Assembly: GCA_021442155.1 (NCBI GenBank)
Contig: CM038218.1
Span: 56,023,277-56,087,276 of the forward strand
Length of the DNA: 64,000 nucleotides
Reading direction: 5' to 3'
DNA from: Cymbidium sinense
Taxonomy: Eukaryota; Streptophyta; Magnoliopsida; Asparagales; Orchidaceae
Shown here piece by piece: positions 11,501 through 23,690 of this stretch; within the stretch, counting starts at the first letter, position 1; each line of letters opens with the position of its first letter. The notes beneath the pieces are model-generated. The model did no database searches, had not been told where the DNA came from, and saw nothing but the letters and a program-made list of their open reading frames with translations. Both the position numbers and the translations under genes were made by a program.

Positions 11501-11852
11501 AGTTTGGTCCCAGACTCATTATAGCCCAGCCAATAGCCAATCAGTAGTAGGGCCATTTATGCCTGTGGCTCAGGGCCCATTAGCCTAGTTAAGATTAGCC
11601 TAGCCAGCTTGGGCCTAAGTCATTAACCCAGGATCTTGGCCTTGCCTTTAGCCCAGCTGGGTTATCCTGGGTAGTTTAGTAGGGGCCATTATTTTAGTAG
11701 CCTACTTAGTTTAGCCAGTGGGTGAGTGGTCATTGGCTCAGTAGTCAGTGTGGCCCAGGGTCTGAGTAGGTTGGGCTCAGTGGCCTGGGCCTTTTAGCCT
11801 GTGAGTGGTCTTTAGGTTTAGGGCCCAGGGTCAGGTAGGGATAGTGAGAGGT
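8537..11852 (+). repeat. Telomere-derived array 2a, TTAG/TTTAG-rich
   Basis: Degenerate repeats dominated by TTTAG and TTAGTTTAG with sparse full TTTAGGG. C content rises along the block: GCCTAG words become frequent from about 9,800, and 11,380-11,852 is GC-rich. No coding feature is visible. The block follows directly on the truncated 5' end of LINE 1. Confidence 0.85.
11380..11852. repeat. GC-rich GGCC/CCCAGGG block in the array
   Basis: Words such as GGCCTAG, GCCCAG, CAGTGGCC and GGGCCCAGGG replace TTTAGGG over about 470 bp, ending abruptly at the poly-T of the 11,853 boundary motif. They read like TTTAGGG with many T-to-C changes. They could be true variants or base-calling or assembly damage. 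Confidence 0.6.
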
Positions 11853-14800
11853 CTTTTTTTTTTTAAAAAAAAAATTTAAGAAACCAAAGAGGTTTTAGTT
11901 TATCTAGTTTTTTTTTTTTTATTTATTTTTTATTTTATTATTTATTTTTTTTAGGTTTATTAATTATTTTTATTTAATTTAGTTTATTTATTTTAGGTTT
12001 ATTTATTTTTTTTATTTTATTTTATTTTTTATGTTTAGGTTTATTTTTTAGTTGAGTTTTATTTTTATTTTATTTTTTTAGATTTAGGTTTACGTTTAGG
12101 TTTTTATTTTATTTTCTTAGGTTTAGGTTTTAGGTTCTTATTTTATGTCTATTTTTAGGATTTATTTTTAGTTTAGGTTTAGGATTATTTTTAGTTTATT
12201 TTATTTTACTTAATTTTGGTTTAACTTTAGGTTTAGTTTGTTTTATGTTTAGGTTTAGGTTTTTTTTGTTTAGTTTAGTTTATTTTAGTTTAGGTTTAGG
12301 TTTATTTTATTTTGTTTATTTTAATTTTATTTTAGGTTTAGGTTTTTTTTTTAGTTTACGGTTTCAATTTTATTTTTTATTTATTATTAGGTTTTATTTT
12401 TAGGTTTATTTTTTAGGTTTAAGTTTTTATTTTATTTTATTTTAGGTTTATTTTATTTTTAGTTTTTATTTATTTTGGTTTTCTATTCTTAGGTTTATTT
12501 TATTTTTTATTTTAGTTTAGGTTTTTCTTTATTTTATTTTAGTTTATTTTTATTTTATTTTATTTTTAGGTTTTGATTTAAGTTTAAGTTTAGGTTTTGT
12601 TTATTTATTTTATTTTTAGGCTTTATTTAATTTAGGTTTAGGTTTTTAGGGTTTAGGGTTTATGGTTTAGGTTTTTAGGGTTTAGGGTTTTATGATTTAG
12701 GGTTTGGGTTAATGTTTAGGGTTTAGGGTTTAGTGTTTAGGCTTTAAGGTTTAACATTTTGAGGGTTTAGGGTTTAGGGTTTAAGGTTTAGGGTTTAGGG
12801 TTAGTTTAGTGTTTAGGGCTTAGGCTTTAGGGTTTAGGGTTTTAGGGATTTAGGATTTAGGGTTTTAGGGTTTAGTATAGGGTTTATGATTAGGGTTAGG
12901 TTTTAGGGCTTAGGGTTTAGGGTTTAAGGTTAATTTAAGGTTTAGGGTTTTTCAGGTTTGAGTCTTGGATTTAGGGTTGTAGGTTTGGGGTTTAGGGCTT
13001 AGAGTTAGTTTTAGGGTTTAGGGTTTAAGATTTAGGGGTTAGAGTTTTGGGTTTTGGCTTTAGTGTTTAAGAATTTTTTTAAAAAGAAATTAATTAAACT
13101 AGTAGGTCTAGGTTTATTTAGTTTATGTAGTTTATTGTTTATTTATTTTAGTTATTTAAAATTTTCTTTCTATTTAGGTTTATTTTTTATTTTTATTTAG
13201 TTTAGTTTATTTATTTTAGTTAAGGTTTTTTATTTTAGTTTATTTTTTAGGTTTAGGTTTAGGTTTAGGCTGATGTTTATTTTTTTAGTTTAGTTTTATA
13301 GGTTTAGGTTTTATTTTTTATTTTTAGGTTTAGGTTTAGGTTTTTATTTTATTTTTTTAGGTTTAGGTTTTAGGTTTTTACTTTAAGTTTATTTTTAGGT
13401 TTTATTTTTTAGTTTAGGTTTAGGTTTATGTTTAGTTTATTTTATTTTATTCAGTTTAGGGTTTAAGTTTAGTTTATTTTAGGTTCAAGTTTAGGTTTTA
13501 TTTATTTTAGTTTAGTTTATTTTAGTTTAGGTTTAGGTTTATTTTATTCTGTTTATTTTGGATTTAGGATTTTTTTAGTTTAGGGTTTAAGTTTTATTTT
13601 TTATTTATTTTAGGTTTATTTTTAGATTTATTTTATAGGTTTAGGTTTTTATTTAGTTTTTATTTTATTTTATTTTAGGTTTATTTTTTTATATTTTAGG
13701 ATTAGTTTTTATTTTATTTAGGTTTTTTAATTTTTGGTTTATTTTATTTTTTTAGTTTAGTTTAGGTTGTTATTTATTTTAGTTTAGTTTAGTTTTATAT
13801 TTTATTTTTTATTATTTTTATGTTTAGGTTTAGGTTTAGGTTTAGGTTTAGTTTAGGTTTTTATTTTATTTTACTTTATTTAGGTATAGGTTTTTTTATT
13901 TATTTTATTTTTAGGTTTTATTTAGTTTAAGTTTAGCTTTTTAGGTTTTTAGGGTTTAGGGTTTAGTAGTTAGGGTTTGGGGTTTAGGGTTTAGGATTTA
14001 GGGTTTAGGTTTGTAGGGTTAGGGTTCAAGGTATAGGGTTTAGGGTTTAGGGTTTTTTTATTTTTTACTTTTCTAATTTTTTTTAAAATTTAGTTAGCTG
14101 GTAGGTTTATGTTCATTTAGTTTATTTAGTTTATTTTATTTATTTTAGTTTATTTTATTTTTTATTTTTACTTAGGATTATTCTTGTTTTTATTTAGTTT
14201 AGTATATTTATTTTAGGTTTATTTATTTTAGTTTAGGTTTTTATTTTAGTTTAATTTTTACATTTAGGTTTAGGTTTAGAGTTTAGGTTTAGGTTTTACT
14301 TATTTTAGTTTAGATTATTTTAGTTTAGGTTTAGGTTTATTTTATTTTTATTTTAGGTTTATGTTTTTGTTTTAGTTTAGGGTTAGGTTTTATTGTTTAT
14401 TTATTTTTAAGTTTATTTTTAGGTTTATTTTGTAGGTTTAGGTTTTTACTTAGTTTATTTTATTTTATTTCAAGTTTATTTTATTTTTTTTAGGTATAGT
14501 TTTTATTTTATTAAGGTTTTTTATTTTTTAGTTTAGTTTAGGTTTCTATTTATTTTATTTCAGTTTAGTTTTAATTTTATTTTTTTGTTTAGGTTTATGT
14601 TTAAGTTTAGGTTTAGGTTTTTGTTTAGGTTTTTATTTTATTTTTATTTTATTTTATTTTATTTTGGTTTAGTTTTTTTATTTATTTTATTATTACATTT
14701 TATTTAGTTTAGGGTTAGGTTTTTAGCTGTTTAAGGTTCAGGGTTTAGGGTTTAAGGTTAGTTGAGGTTTAGGGTTTAGGGTTTAGGCTTTGGGGGTTTA

Positions 14801-14904
14801 GGGTTTAGGGTTTAGGTTTTAGGTTTTATGGTTTAGGGTTTAGGGTTTAGGGTTGAGGGTTTAGGTTTTAGGTCTAAGGTTCAAGTTTTAGTTTAGGGTT
14901 TTTG
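11853..14904 (+). repeat. Telomere-derived higher-order repeat, three units
   Basis: Three units start at about 11,853, 13,074 and 14,077. Each opens with poly-T/poly-A, then an AATTAAGTAAACTAGTAGG-like word and TTTATTTAG, continues as a TTTTA/TTTTATTTT-rich domain with TTTAGG, passes a GGTTTTATTTAGTTTAGG marker (12,609, 13,913, 14,695), and closes in dense TTTAGGG. Unit lengths are about 1.22, 1.00 and 0.83 kb. The last ends at the GR-RBP retrocopy. Confidence 0.75.
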
Positions 14905-15368
14905 GTTTTTTTTTAATAGAGAACAAAACAGATTCAACATTTCATCTTTTAGATTTCATCAACTAGGTAACACACCATGTTTTCTAAGACACAAGCGATG
15001 AAAATGAGAAAAAATGAGCACACATTGAACAAATAAAAATCCCTAGATATCTAAGTCGTCTCTACTATAATTAAAGAGTTCCGTAAGCAGCTAATCAGAT
15101 CAGCCCTCCTTCAGTTTCTCCAGTTCCCATCAGAACCACCCCAGCCTCTCAAGTAGCGGGATCCATCATCATATCCCCGATCTCTCCCTCCACCACCACG
15201 GTTGTAACCTCCATCGCTCCTCCTGCCACCATAACCACCACTGCTCTGACCACCACCTTCATATCCACCAGCACCTCCGATCCCCACCACCTGCGATGCA
15301 GCGTCGCCTTGACTCCACTTGATCTAGGCGGGCACCTTCGATAATGTTCTGTGTCAAGGTTCTGCCCA
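14905..15368 (-). pseudogene. GR-RBP retrocopy A (3' fragment)
   Basis: Processed 3' fragment of a glycine-rich RNA-binding protein mRNA, the family with an N-terminal RRM and a Gly-rich tail. The poly(A) end is at about 14,905-14,916, the 3'UTR runs to 15,110, and the stop is TGA at 15,111-15,113. Upstream on minus the frame is Gly-rich, with GGGQSSGGYGGRRSDGGYN, GGGGRDRGYDDGSRY and a GNWRN C-terminus typical of these proteins. The RRM end is frameshifted. The copy stops at the codons for an NGQN-like RRM segment (15,360), beyond which telomere repeat resumes. Same truncation point as copies B and C. Confidence 0.8.
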
Positions 15369-15637
15369 TTCTTAAGGTTCAGGTTTAGATTTAGGTTTAT
15401 TAGGTTTTAGGGTTTAGGTTTATTTTTTTAATTTATTTAGTTTCTTTAGGTTTAAGTTTAGACATTGGGTTTTAGGGTTTATGGTTTAGGGTTAGGGTTT
15501 ATGGTTTAAGTTTAGGGTTTAGGGTTTAGGGTTTAGGGTTTATGGTTTTAGGGTTTAGGATTTAGGTTTAGGGTTTAGGATTTAGTGTTTAAGGTTTTTA
15601 TGGTTTAGGGTTTAGGGTTGAGGGTATAGGGTTTTGG
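15369..15637 (+). repeat. Telomere-like repeat block 3
   Basis: Dense TTTAGGG with variants between GR-RBP copy A and LINE 2, including a short TTTATTTTTTTAATTTATTTAG stretch also found after copies B and C. The final part (GTTGAGGGTATAGGGTTTTG) resembles the flank left of the other GR-RBP tails. Confidence 0.9.
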
Positions 15638-15768
15638 TTTTTTTTGTAACAAAGAACAAATTCAAATTCAACATTTCTTCTTTTTGATTCCATCAACCAA
15701 GTAACACAACAAGTTTTCTAAGACACAAGCGATGACAAAGATAAAAAATGAGCACGCATATAGCAGCC
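15638..15768 (-). pseudogene. GR-RBP 3'UTR fragment fused to LINE 2
   Basis: Shares TTCAACATTTCTTCTTTTTG, TCAACCAAGTAACAC, TTTTCTAAGACACAAGCGAT and AAAAAATGAGCAC with the GR-RBP retrocopies, then passes into LINE 3'UTR around 15,768. The junction is at a different place, in both partners, from that in LINE 1. Confidence 0.7.
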
Positions 15769-16214
15769 ATAAAACAAAATATGAAAAAACAAGGCCCCAA
15801 AGCCACAAAGGAAAGCAACAGCCACACCAAAACCAAATCAGCACAACTAGCTAAAAGGAAACATAATGAAGAGAACCAAAACCAACATCTCATCTAGAGA
15901 AGGCATCCAAAAACCAGAAGCTCAACAATACCAACCACAAAGCCACCAAAGAAAAACAAATAACTAACCAAAACCCAAAGAATAAGCCCCTAAGAGATAC
16001 CACATTAAAAGTAGGAGTAGCAAATGACAACAGCCGGACATCGAAAACACCAAAACCCATCATTCTAACCTATAAAGTATAGTGAAAATACAATAACATA
16101 AAGCCCCCAAGAAAGAACAGGAGCCAACAACAACCGAACAAACCAAAACCACCAGAAGCTCCCAAGCATAAGCCCCAAGAAAACAAACAACAAAAAAGAA
16201 AAAAAGGAGAAAAA

Positions 16215-16700
16215 TTAAGAAAATCTAACATAAGGCAAACCAAATTTATCCAAATTAGACAGCCCTGTTAATTTCTTAGGAATATTCGCATTGGTAAACA
16301 AAGTAAAATCAGAGAAATTACACTCCAAACTAGCAAAAAAAATTGACCAAGCATTACCTTCTCTTAAAATATGAGTAATTTTAAAAGAAAGTTTAGAGAT
16401 AATAGCTTTAATATTTCTAATTAAATAAAAAAGATCAGCATTACCCTTATGGTTAGAATTGATCATATCAACAACCATATCAACATCAGATTCCAACCAA
16501 ATAGTATGAAAATTTCTATCCAAACATAGCTTAAGAGCATGATAAACAACCATCAATATAGCAAAAATAATAGAACTAATAGAGAGAGTAGTGGAAAAAG
16601 CCAAGATAATATTCCCAAGATTATTCCTAAAAATACCACCACAACCCAACTTGTTATGTGCAATAGAGCCATCAATATTAATTTTAATACCATAATTAAA
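16215..16700 (-). pseudogene. LINE 2 RNase H domain
   Basis: Nearly continuous. Read on minus, IDGSIAHNKLGCGGIFRNN (about 16,635-16,690) keeps the first catalytic aspartate, followed by GNIILAFSTTLS, TIWLESDVDMVVDMINS and ITHILREGNAWS, and ends with GLPYV as in the family. It is the best preserved RNase H of the three LINEs here, but it lies in a truncated element. Confidence 0.8.
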
Positions 16701-16729
16701 AGGCTTAATCCAATGAATAATTTTATAAT

Positions 16730-17640
16730 TCAGAGAAGAGTCACATTAAAGAAACCGAATACCCAATTTAGAGGCAATGAACTTGCAACCTCTAAAATTA
16801 GTACCACTAAGAAGAGCAACCTTATGTAAAGAAACAAAATCTTTTCTTTAGTCCTAATAATAATCCTCTTATGATTCATAGGCACATTATGATGTTTAAC
16901 ATCATTTCTATCAAGCCAAATAAACCAAATCAAAGTAACAGCCATCATAATTTTGATATGCCCTTTAACAGTATTAAAAAAATAAGAGTCAAGATGTTGC
17001 ATTAAAGTTAAATTACCATTAAAACAATTTAACTTAAATAAATCCTCATACCAACCCCAAACTTTAGAGGTAATGGCACCATTAACAAAAACATGTCTAA
17101 CATTCTCAATATGAAAGTAGCACATACATTTAGAGGGTAGATAAAAACCATTGTCCAAAAGTAAAGAGTCAACAGCAATATAATCCCTTAAAATTATCCA
17201 AACAAGAATAGAATAAGAAGTAGGAATAATATTATTCCAAATTTTAAGGAAAATAGAAGAAGAGGAATTTTTTAACTCTAATATGGTGCCAAGTATCTTT
17301 AAAAGTAAATTCTCCAATACTAGAAATTTTGAAAAGAATTTGTTCCGTGAAATACCATCAATAGGAATATTGATGATGTTATTATTAATAAAATCATGAA
17401 TCAAATCATTAAAAAAAGAGAAATTCCAATCACCATTATAAATAAAATGACTAACTTTCAAAGAAGTAAGTGAGTATTAAGCAAATAATCAATGGAAAAG
17501 TCTCCCATCCAATTATCTTGCCAAAAGAAAGAAGAACCATTATTAATACCACAAAAAATGAGAGGTTACGCTTTCCATTTAGTTTCACAGAGCCGTTTCC
17601 AAACAATAGACTCACCATGTTTATAATTGCAAATTAAAGG
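16730..17640 (-). pseudogene. LINE 2 zinc-binding RT-associated region
   Basis: The open frame 16,730-17,461 contains KIWNNIIPTSYSILVWIIL, SKCMCYFHIENVRHVFVNG and LIWFIWLDRNDVKHHNVPMN, the standard zf-RVT-to-RNase H linker of plant LINEs. The third cysteine of the CMCC cluster in LINE 1 is Tyr here. The segment just upstream (to 17,640) is in other frames. Confidence 0.8.
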
Positions 17641-18417
17641 ATGCTTACCTTTGCAATATTTAAAAATCATGAATTTAGCCCAGAGAATTTCATTTTTCTG
17701 AAAATTTCACCAAAGTTTATAAGAAAAAACATTGGTGGAATCCATCAAAGATCTACACCCAATACATCTTTCATAAATAGTACCACACATATTAGACCAA
17801 GAAGTCTAATGAAGCCTTTTGGCCGAATTCCTAAAGCCTCAAAAAAACTTATTAAAAAGTCTTTCAATCAGTATAAGAACAAGAGAATTAGGAACAATAT
17901 TAAGCTACAAGTAAAAAAGGAAGAGACTAAAGAAAACTTTTTATAACAATTAATCTACCATCAAAGGATAAGAAATGAAATTCAAGGGTAGAAATTTTAT
18001 TTTTAATATTATGGATTACCTCATTAAAAATATGGGATCTCTTTTGACCATAATATAAAGGAGAACCTAAATATTTAATAGGAAGATTTTGATGATAAAA
18101 ATAAGTAATATCATTAATTTTATTAATTCTTTGAACAAAAATAGAAGTAGATGTGATAAAACAACTTTTATGATTAGTAATCACAAGGCTACATTCCCTT
18201 TCAAATTTATTTAAAAAACTCTTAAGCTTTTTAACATAATGTAACAAGCCATTACAAAATATTATGAAATAAGCAAAACTTAAGTGAGAGATAGCCAAAC
18301 CATCAAGATTCCTTAAATATATACTAGAATTCTTCTAAAAAAAGATAAAGCCAATGAGACAAATATTCAATCACAATAATAAAATGTGAAGGAGAAAGAA
18401 GGACACCTTGTCTTAGT
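17641..18417 (-). pseudogene. LINE 2 RT C-terminal remnant
   Basis: The frame 17,927-18,298 carries LPIKYLGSPLYYGQKRSHIF and LSFDGRLIVIKS, the thumb region that follows the catalytic box. The catalytic box is damaged: SFADDFIIF of LINE 1 reads SFAYFIIF here (18,266-18,280), so both aspartates are gone. The element stops at 18,417 just past the RQGD region. Confidence 0.8.
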
Positions 18418-21400
18418 TTTAGTTTAGGTTTAGGTTTAGTTTAGTTTTAGTTTTAGTTTTGTTTAGTTAGTTTAGGTTAAGGTTTAGGTTTTATTAGGTT
18501 TAGGTTTAGGTTTAGGTTTAGTTATTCATTTTAGTTTAGTTATTAGTTTAGTTATTAGTTTAAGTAGTTTAGTTTAGGGTTATTAGGTTTTGGTTTAGTT
18601 TAGTTTAAGCTTAGTTAGTTAGGTTTAAGGTTTAGGTTTAGGTTATTAATTAGTTTTGGTTTAGTTAATTTAGTTTTATTAGGTTTAGGTTTAGGCTTAG
18701 TTATTAAGTTTAGGTTAGGATTTATTAGTTAGTTAGTTTAGGTTTTAGGTTTTCTTAATTAGTTATTAGTTATTATCAATTATTAGTTAGTTTAGTTAGT
18801 TTTAGCTAATTAGTTAGTTAGTTTTATTAGTTTAGTTATTAGGTTAGTTAGTTATTGGTTTAGTTATTAGTTAGTTAAACTAGTTTATTAGTTAGTTTAG
18901 GGTTTAAGGTTTAGTTTTAGGTTTAAGGATTAGGTTTAGGTTATTAGATTTAGTTTATTTATTAGTTAGTTAGTTTAGTTATTAGTTTTATTAGTTTAAT
19001 TAGTTTATTAGGTTTAGCTTAGTTATTAGTTTAGTTTTAGTTTAGGTTTAGGGTTTAGGTTTAGGGTTTGGGGTTTTAGGTTGGGGTTTAGTTTAGTTTT
19101 AGTTATTAGTTATTTAGTTTTAGTTATATTAATTAGTTTTATTAGTTAGTTAGTTAGTTTTAGTTAGTTGAGGTTAGTTTTATTAGTTTAGTCTACTTAG
19201 GTTTTAGTTATTAGGGTTTAGGGTTTAGGTTTTTAGTTATTAGTTATTTAGTTATTTTGTTTTAGTTAGTTATTTAGGTTAGTTTAGGTTTAGTTTATTA
19301 GTTTTAGTTAGTTTTAGTTAGGTTTATCATTTAAGGTTTAGTTTTATTAATTAGTTTTTATTAGTTATTTGTTTTATTTTTTTTAATTACTTATTAGGTT
19401 TAGTGTTTATTTAGTTAATTTAGGTTTAGGATTTAGTTTAGCTTAGATTATTAGGTTTAGGTTAAATTTTAATTTATTAGTTAGTTTAGTTTAGTTTAGT
19501 TTAGTTTATTAGGTTTAGGTTTTATTTTTTTAGTTTAGGGTTTAGGGTTTAAGGTTTAAGTTTAGTTTTAGGTTTTTGGTTATTAGTTTAGTTTAGTTTT
19601 TAGTTTTTATTAGTTTATTAGTTTATTAGGTTTTAGTTAGTTTTAGTTTTAGTTTAGTTTGTTTAGTTAGTTTAATTTTATTAGTTTAGCTTTTAGGTTT
19701 AGGGGATTTAAGGTTTAGGGTTTAGGTCTAGTTTTAGTTTAGTTTTAATTTTTCATTTTAATGTTTAGGATTTAGGGTTTAGGGTTCAGGTATAGGTTTA
19801 GTTTAGTTTAGTTATTAGGTTTAGTTTAGTTAGCATTTATTACTTTAGTTATTAGTTAGTTTAGTTAATTTAGTTTTTAGTTTAGGGTTTTGTTTAGTTT
19901 TATTAGTCTAGGGTTTAGGTTTAGGTTTTAGTTTTATATTATTATCAATTTTATTTTGTTAGTTTAGTTTAGTTATTAGTTTAGGGTTTAGGTTTAGGTT
20001 TAGGTTTAGTTTTAGTTTAGTTTAGTGTATTAGGTTTATGGGTTAGTGTTTATGGTTTAGGTTTAGTTTAATTTAGTTTAGTTTAGTTAGTTATTAGTTA
20101 TTTAGTTAGTTTAATTTTTAGTTAATAGGGTTTAGGGTTTAGGTTTAGGGTTTAGGTTTATTAATTTAGTTAGTGTTAGTTTTAGTTTTAGTTTTAGTTT
20201 AGTTATTACGTATTAGTTATTATTAGTTTTAGTTAGTTTAATTTTAGTTATTAGTTTAGGTTTAGGTTATTAGTTAGTTAGTTTAGGTTTAAGTTTAACT
20301 TTAGGTTTTAAGGTTTAGGTTTAAGTTTAGGTTTAGGTTTTTAGGTTAATTTAGCTAGTTAGATTAAGGTTTTTTTAGTTTTAGTTATTAGAGGTTTAGG
20401 TTTAGTTTTAGTTTAGTTTTAGTTTTGTTTACTTAGTTTAGGTTTAGGTTTAGGTTTTATTAGGTTTTAATAGGTTAGGTTTAGGTTTAGGTTTAGTTAT
20501 TAGTTTTAGTTTAGTTATTAGTTTAGTTATTAGTGTAAGTAGTTTAGTTTAGGGTTATCAGGGTTTGGTTTAGTTTAGTTTAAGCTTAGTTAGTTAGGTT
20601 TAAGGTTTTGGTTTAGGTTATTAATTAGTTTTGGTTTAGTTAATTTAGTTTTATTAGGTTTAGGTTTAGATTTAGTTATTAAGTTTAGGCTAGGTTTTAT
20701 TAGTTAGTTAGTTTAGGTTTTAGGTTTTGTTAATTAGTTATTAGTTATTATCAATTATTAGTAAGTTTAGTTAGTTAGTTTTATTAGTTTAGTTATTAGG
20801 TTAGTTAGTTATTAGTTTAGTTATTAGTTAGTTAAATTAGTTTATTAGTTAGTTTAGGGTTTAGGGTTTTGTTTTAGGTTTAAGGATTAGGTTTAGGTTA
20901 TTAGTTTTAGTTTAGTTATTAGTCAGTTAGTTTAGTTGTTAGTTTAGTTATTAGTTTTATTAGTTTAATTAGTTTATTAGATTTAGTTTAGTTATTAATT
21001 TAGTTTTAGTTTGTGTTTAGGGTTTAGGGTTTAGGGTTTGGGGTTTAGATTAGTTAATTTAGTTTAGTTTTAGTTTAGTTTTATTAGTTATTTATTAGTT
21101 TTAGTTTTTTAGTTATATTAATTAGTTTTATTAGTTAGTTAGTTAGTTTAAGTTAGTAGAGGTTAGTTTTATTAGTTTAGTCTAGTTAGGTTTTAGTTAT
21201 TAGGGTTTAGGGTTTAGGTTTTAGTTAGTTATTTAGTTATTTAGTTTTAGTTGAATTTATTTAGTTTAGTTTAGTTTAATTTATTAGTTTAGTTAGTTTT
21301 ATGTTTTAGTTAGGTTTTATTTTAGGTTTAGTTTATTAATTATTATTAGTTTAGGTTAGTATTAGTTTAGTTTTAATCATTAGTTTGTGTTTATTTAGTT

Positions 21401-23690
21401 AGTTTAGGTTTAGGATTTAGCAGCTTTATTATGTTTAATTTTAGTTTAATAGTTAGGTTTAGGTTTAGTTTAGTGGTTTAGGGTTTAGGTTTAGGTTTTA
21501 GTTTAGTTAGTTTAGTTTAGTTGTTAGTTATGTTTTAGGTTTATAGTTTAGTTTAGTTTAGTTTATTAATTTAGTATTAGTAGTTTATTAGTTTTGTTTA
21601 GTTATTATTAGTTTTATTAGTCTTGTGTATTTTAGTTTAGTTATTATTTAGTTTAGTTAGTTTAGTTATTAGTTTAGGGTTTAAGGTTTAGGTTTAAGTT
21701 TAGGTTCAGGGTTTAGGTTTAGTTTACTAGATTTTAGTTTCATTTTGGTTATTAGTTTAGGATTATGGTTTTGTTTATTAGTTTTATTAGTTTCATTAGT
21801 TTATTAGTTTTATTATTAGTTTAGTTACGTTTAGTTTTAGTTAGTTTATTAGTTATTATTAGTTTAGGGTTTAGGTTTAGTTAGTTTTAGTTTATGGGTT
21901 TAGGGTTTAGGTTTAGTTAGTTATTAGGGTTTATGGTTTATGTTTAGGTTTAGGGGTTGGGTTTAGGGTTTAGGATTAGGTTAGTTATTAGTTTTAGTTT
22001 AGTCATTAGTTTTTATTTAGTTTTATTAGTTTAGTTTATTAGTTAAGGTTTTATTTTTTTATTTAATTATTAGTTTAGGTTTTATTAGTTGTTAGTTTAG
22101 GTATTAGTTATTAGTATTAGGTTAAGGGTTTAGGGTTTAGGTTTAGTTTTATTTATTAGTTTAGTTATTATTAGTTTAGTTTAATTATTTGTGTTAGTTT
22201 AGTTTAGTTAGTTTAGGTTTTATTAGTTAGTTAGTTTAGTTAGTTTATTAGTTAGTTTTAGTTAGGATTAGGGTTTAAGTTTAGGTTTAGTTAGTTTAGT
22301 TAGTTTAATTATTTTATTAGTTAGTTTTATTAGTTTAATAGGTTTAGGTTTAAGGTTTAGGGTTTAGGTTAGTTAGTTTATTATTAGTTTTAGTTAGTTA
22401 GTTTAGTTAGTTTAGTTTTAGTTATTAGTTTAGTTAGTTTAGTTTCATCAATTTATTAGTTAGTTTAATTTGTTTAGTTAGTTATTAGTTAGTTTTAGTT
22501 TAGTTAGTTTAGGTATAGTTAGTTATTAATTAGTTTCATTTTAGTTAGTTATTTAATTAGTTTTAGGTTAATTTTGTTATTAGTTTTGTTTAGCTATTAG
22601 TTTTTGTTAGTTTAGTTTAGTTTAGTTAGTTTAGTTTTAGTTTAGTTAGTTTATTAGTTCATTGGTTTAGGTTTAGGTTTAGTTATTAGTCTATTTTAGT
22701 TTAGCTATTAGGTTTAGTTTATTTATTGGTTTGTTTATGTTATAAGTTAGTTTAGTTTAGTTAATTAGGTTTAGGGTTTAGGGTTTGGGTTTTATTTAGT
22801 TCATTAGTTTAGTTATTAGTTTAGGTTTAGGTTTAGGGTTTAGGTTTAGTTTGGTTTAGGGTTTAGGGTTTAGGTATAGTTAGTTAGTTTGTGTTAGCTT
22901 TAGTTTAGTTTAGTTATTAGTTTTAAGTTGGTTAGTTAGTTATCAATAGGCCTAGTTATTAGTTTAGTTAGGTTTTAGTTTAGTTATTTATTAGTTTAGT
23001 TGTTAGTTTAGTTGTTAGTTTATTAGTTATTAGGTTATTTAATTAGTTATTAGTTTAGTTATTATTAATTATTAGTTTTATTAATTTTTATTAGTTATTA
23101 GGTTTAGGGTTTAGGGTTTAGTTTAGTTTATTAGTTTATGTTTAGTTAGTTTATTAATTTTTAGTTAGGTTTAGTTTAGTTATTTAAGTTTATTATTTTA
23201 GTTTTTATTAGTTTAGGTTTAGTTTTAGGTTTATGTTTAGGTTTAGGTTTAGTTAGTTATTAGTTTTGGTTATTATTAGTTATTAGTTTAGGTTATTAGG
23301 GTTTATAATTTAGGGTTTAGGTTTAGTTAATTTAGTTTAGGTAGTTAGTTCTAGTTAGGTTAGGTTTAGGTTTAGGTTTAGGGTTTAGTAGTTAAGGTTT
23401 AGGTTTATTAGTTAGTTAATAGTTAGGTTTAGTTTAGTTATTAGTTAATTAGTTTAGTTAGTTTAACTAGTTTAGTTTAGTTAGTTTTAGTTAGTTTAGG
23501 GTTTAGGGTTTAGGTTTAAGTCTAGGTTTTAATTAGTTTAGTTTAGTTTTAGTTAGTTTTTAGTTAGTCTAGGGTTTAGGGATTTGGTTTAGGTTTACTT
23601 AGTTAGTTTAGTTTTAGTTTAGTTAGTTTAATGATTTAGGTTCAGGTTTAGGTTTAGGGTTTAGGTTTATTAGGGTTTAGGGTTTAGGGT
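18418..23690 (+). repeat. Telomere-derived array 4a, TTAG/TTTAG-rich, with a ~2 kb duplication
   Basis: Mostly TTAG/TTTAG/TTTAGG variants. About 18,420-20,400 and 20,400 to at least 21,420 are collinear at an offset of about 1,985 bp, sharing irregular words such as GTTTAGGGTTAT then TTTAAGCTTAGTTAGTTAGG (18,565/20,550), TTATTATCAATTATTAGT (18,768/20,747) and AGGTTAGTTTTATTAGTTTA (19,170/21,160). No gene is visible. Confidence 0.8.

Larger units (their letters stand above)
15638..18417 (-). mobile_element. LINE 2, 5'-truncated, with a foreign 3' tail
   Basis: Minus-strand LINE of the LINE 1 family. It begins inside RT (18,417, at the RQGD region) and carries the RT C-terminus, zinc-binding region and RNase H, ending in poly(A) at 15,638-15,645. 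Compared with LINE 1 it lacks about 700 bp of 3'UTR and is joined directly to a GR-RBP 3'UTR fragment (to about 15,768). Telomere repeat abuts both ends. Its zinc-binding and RNase H regions are better preserved than those of LINE 1. Confidence 0.9.
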
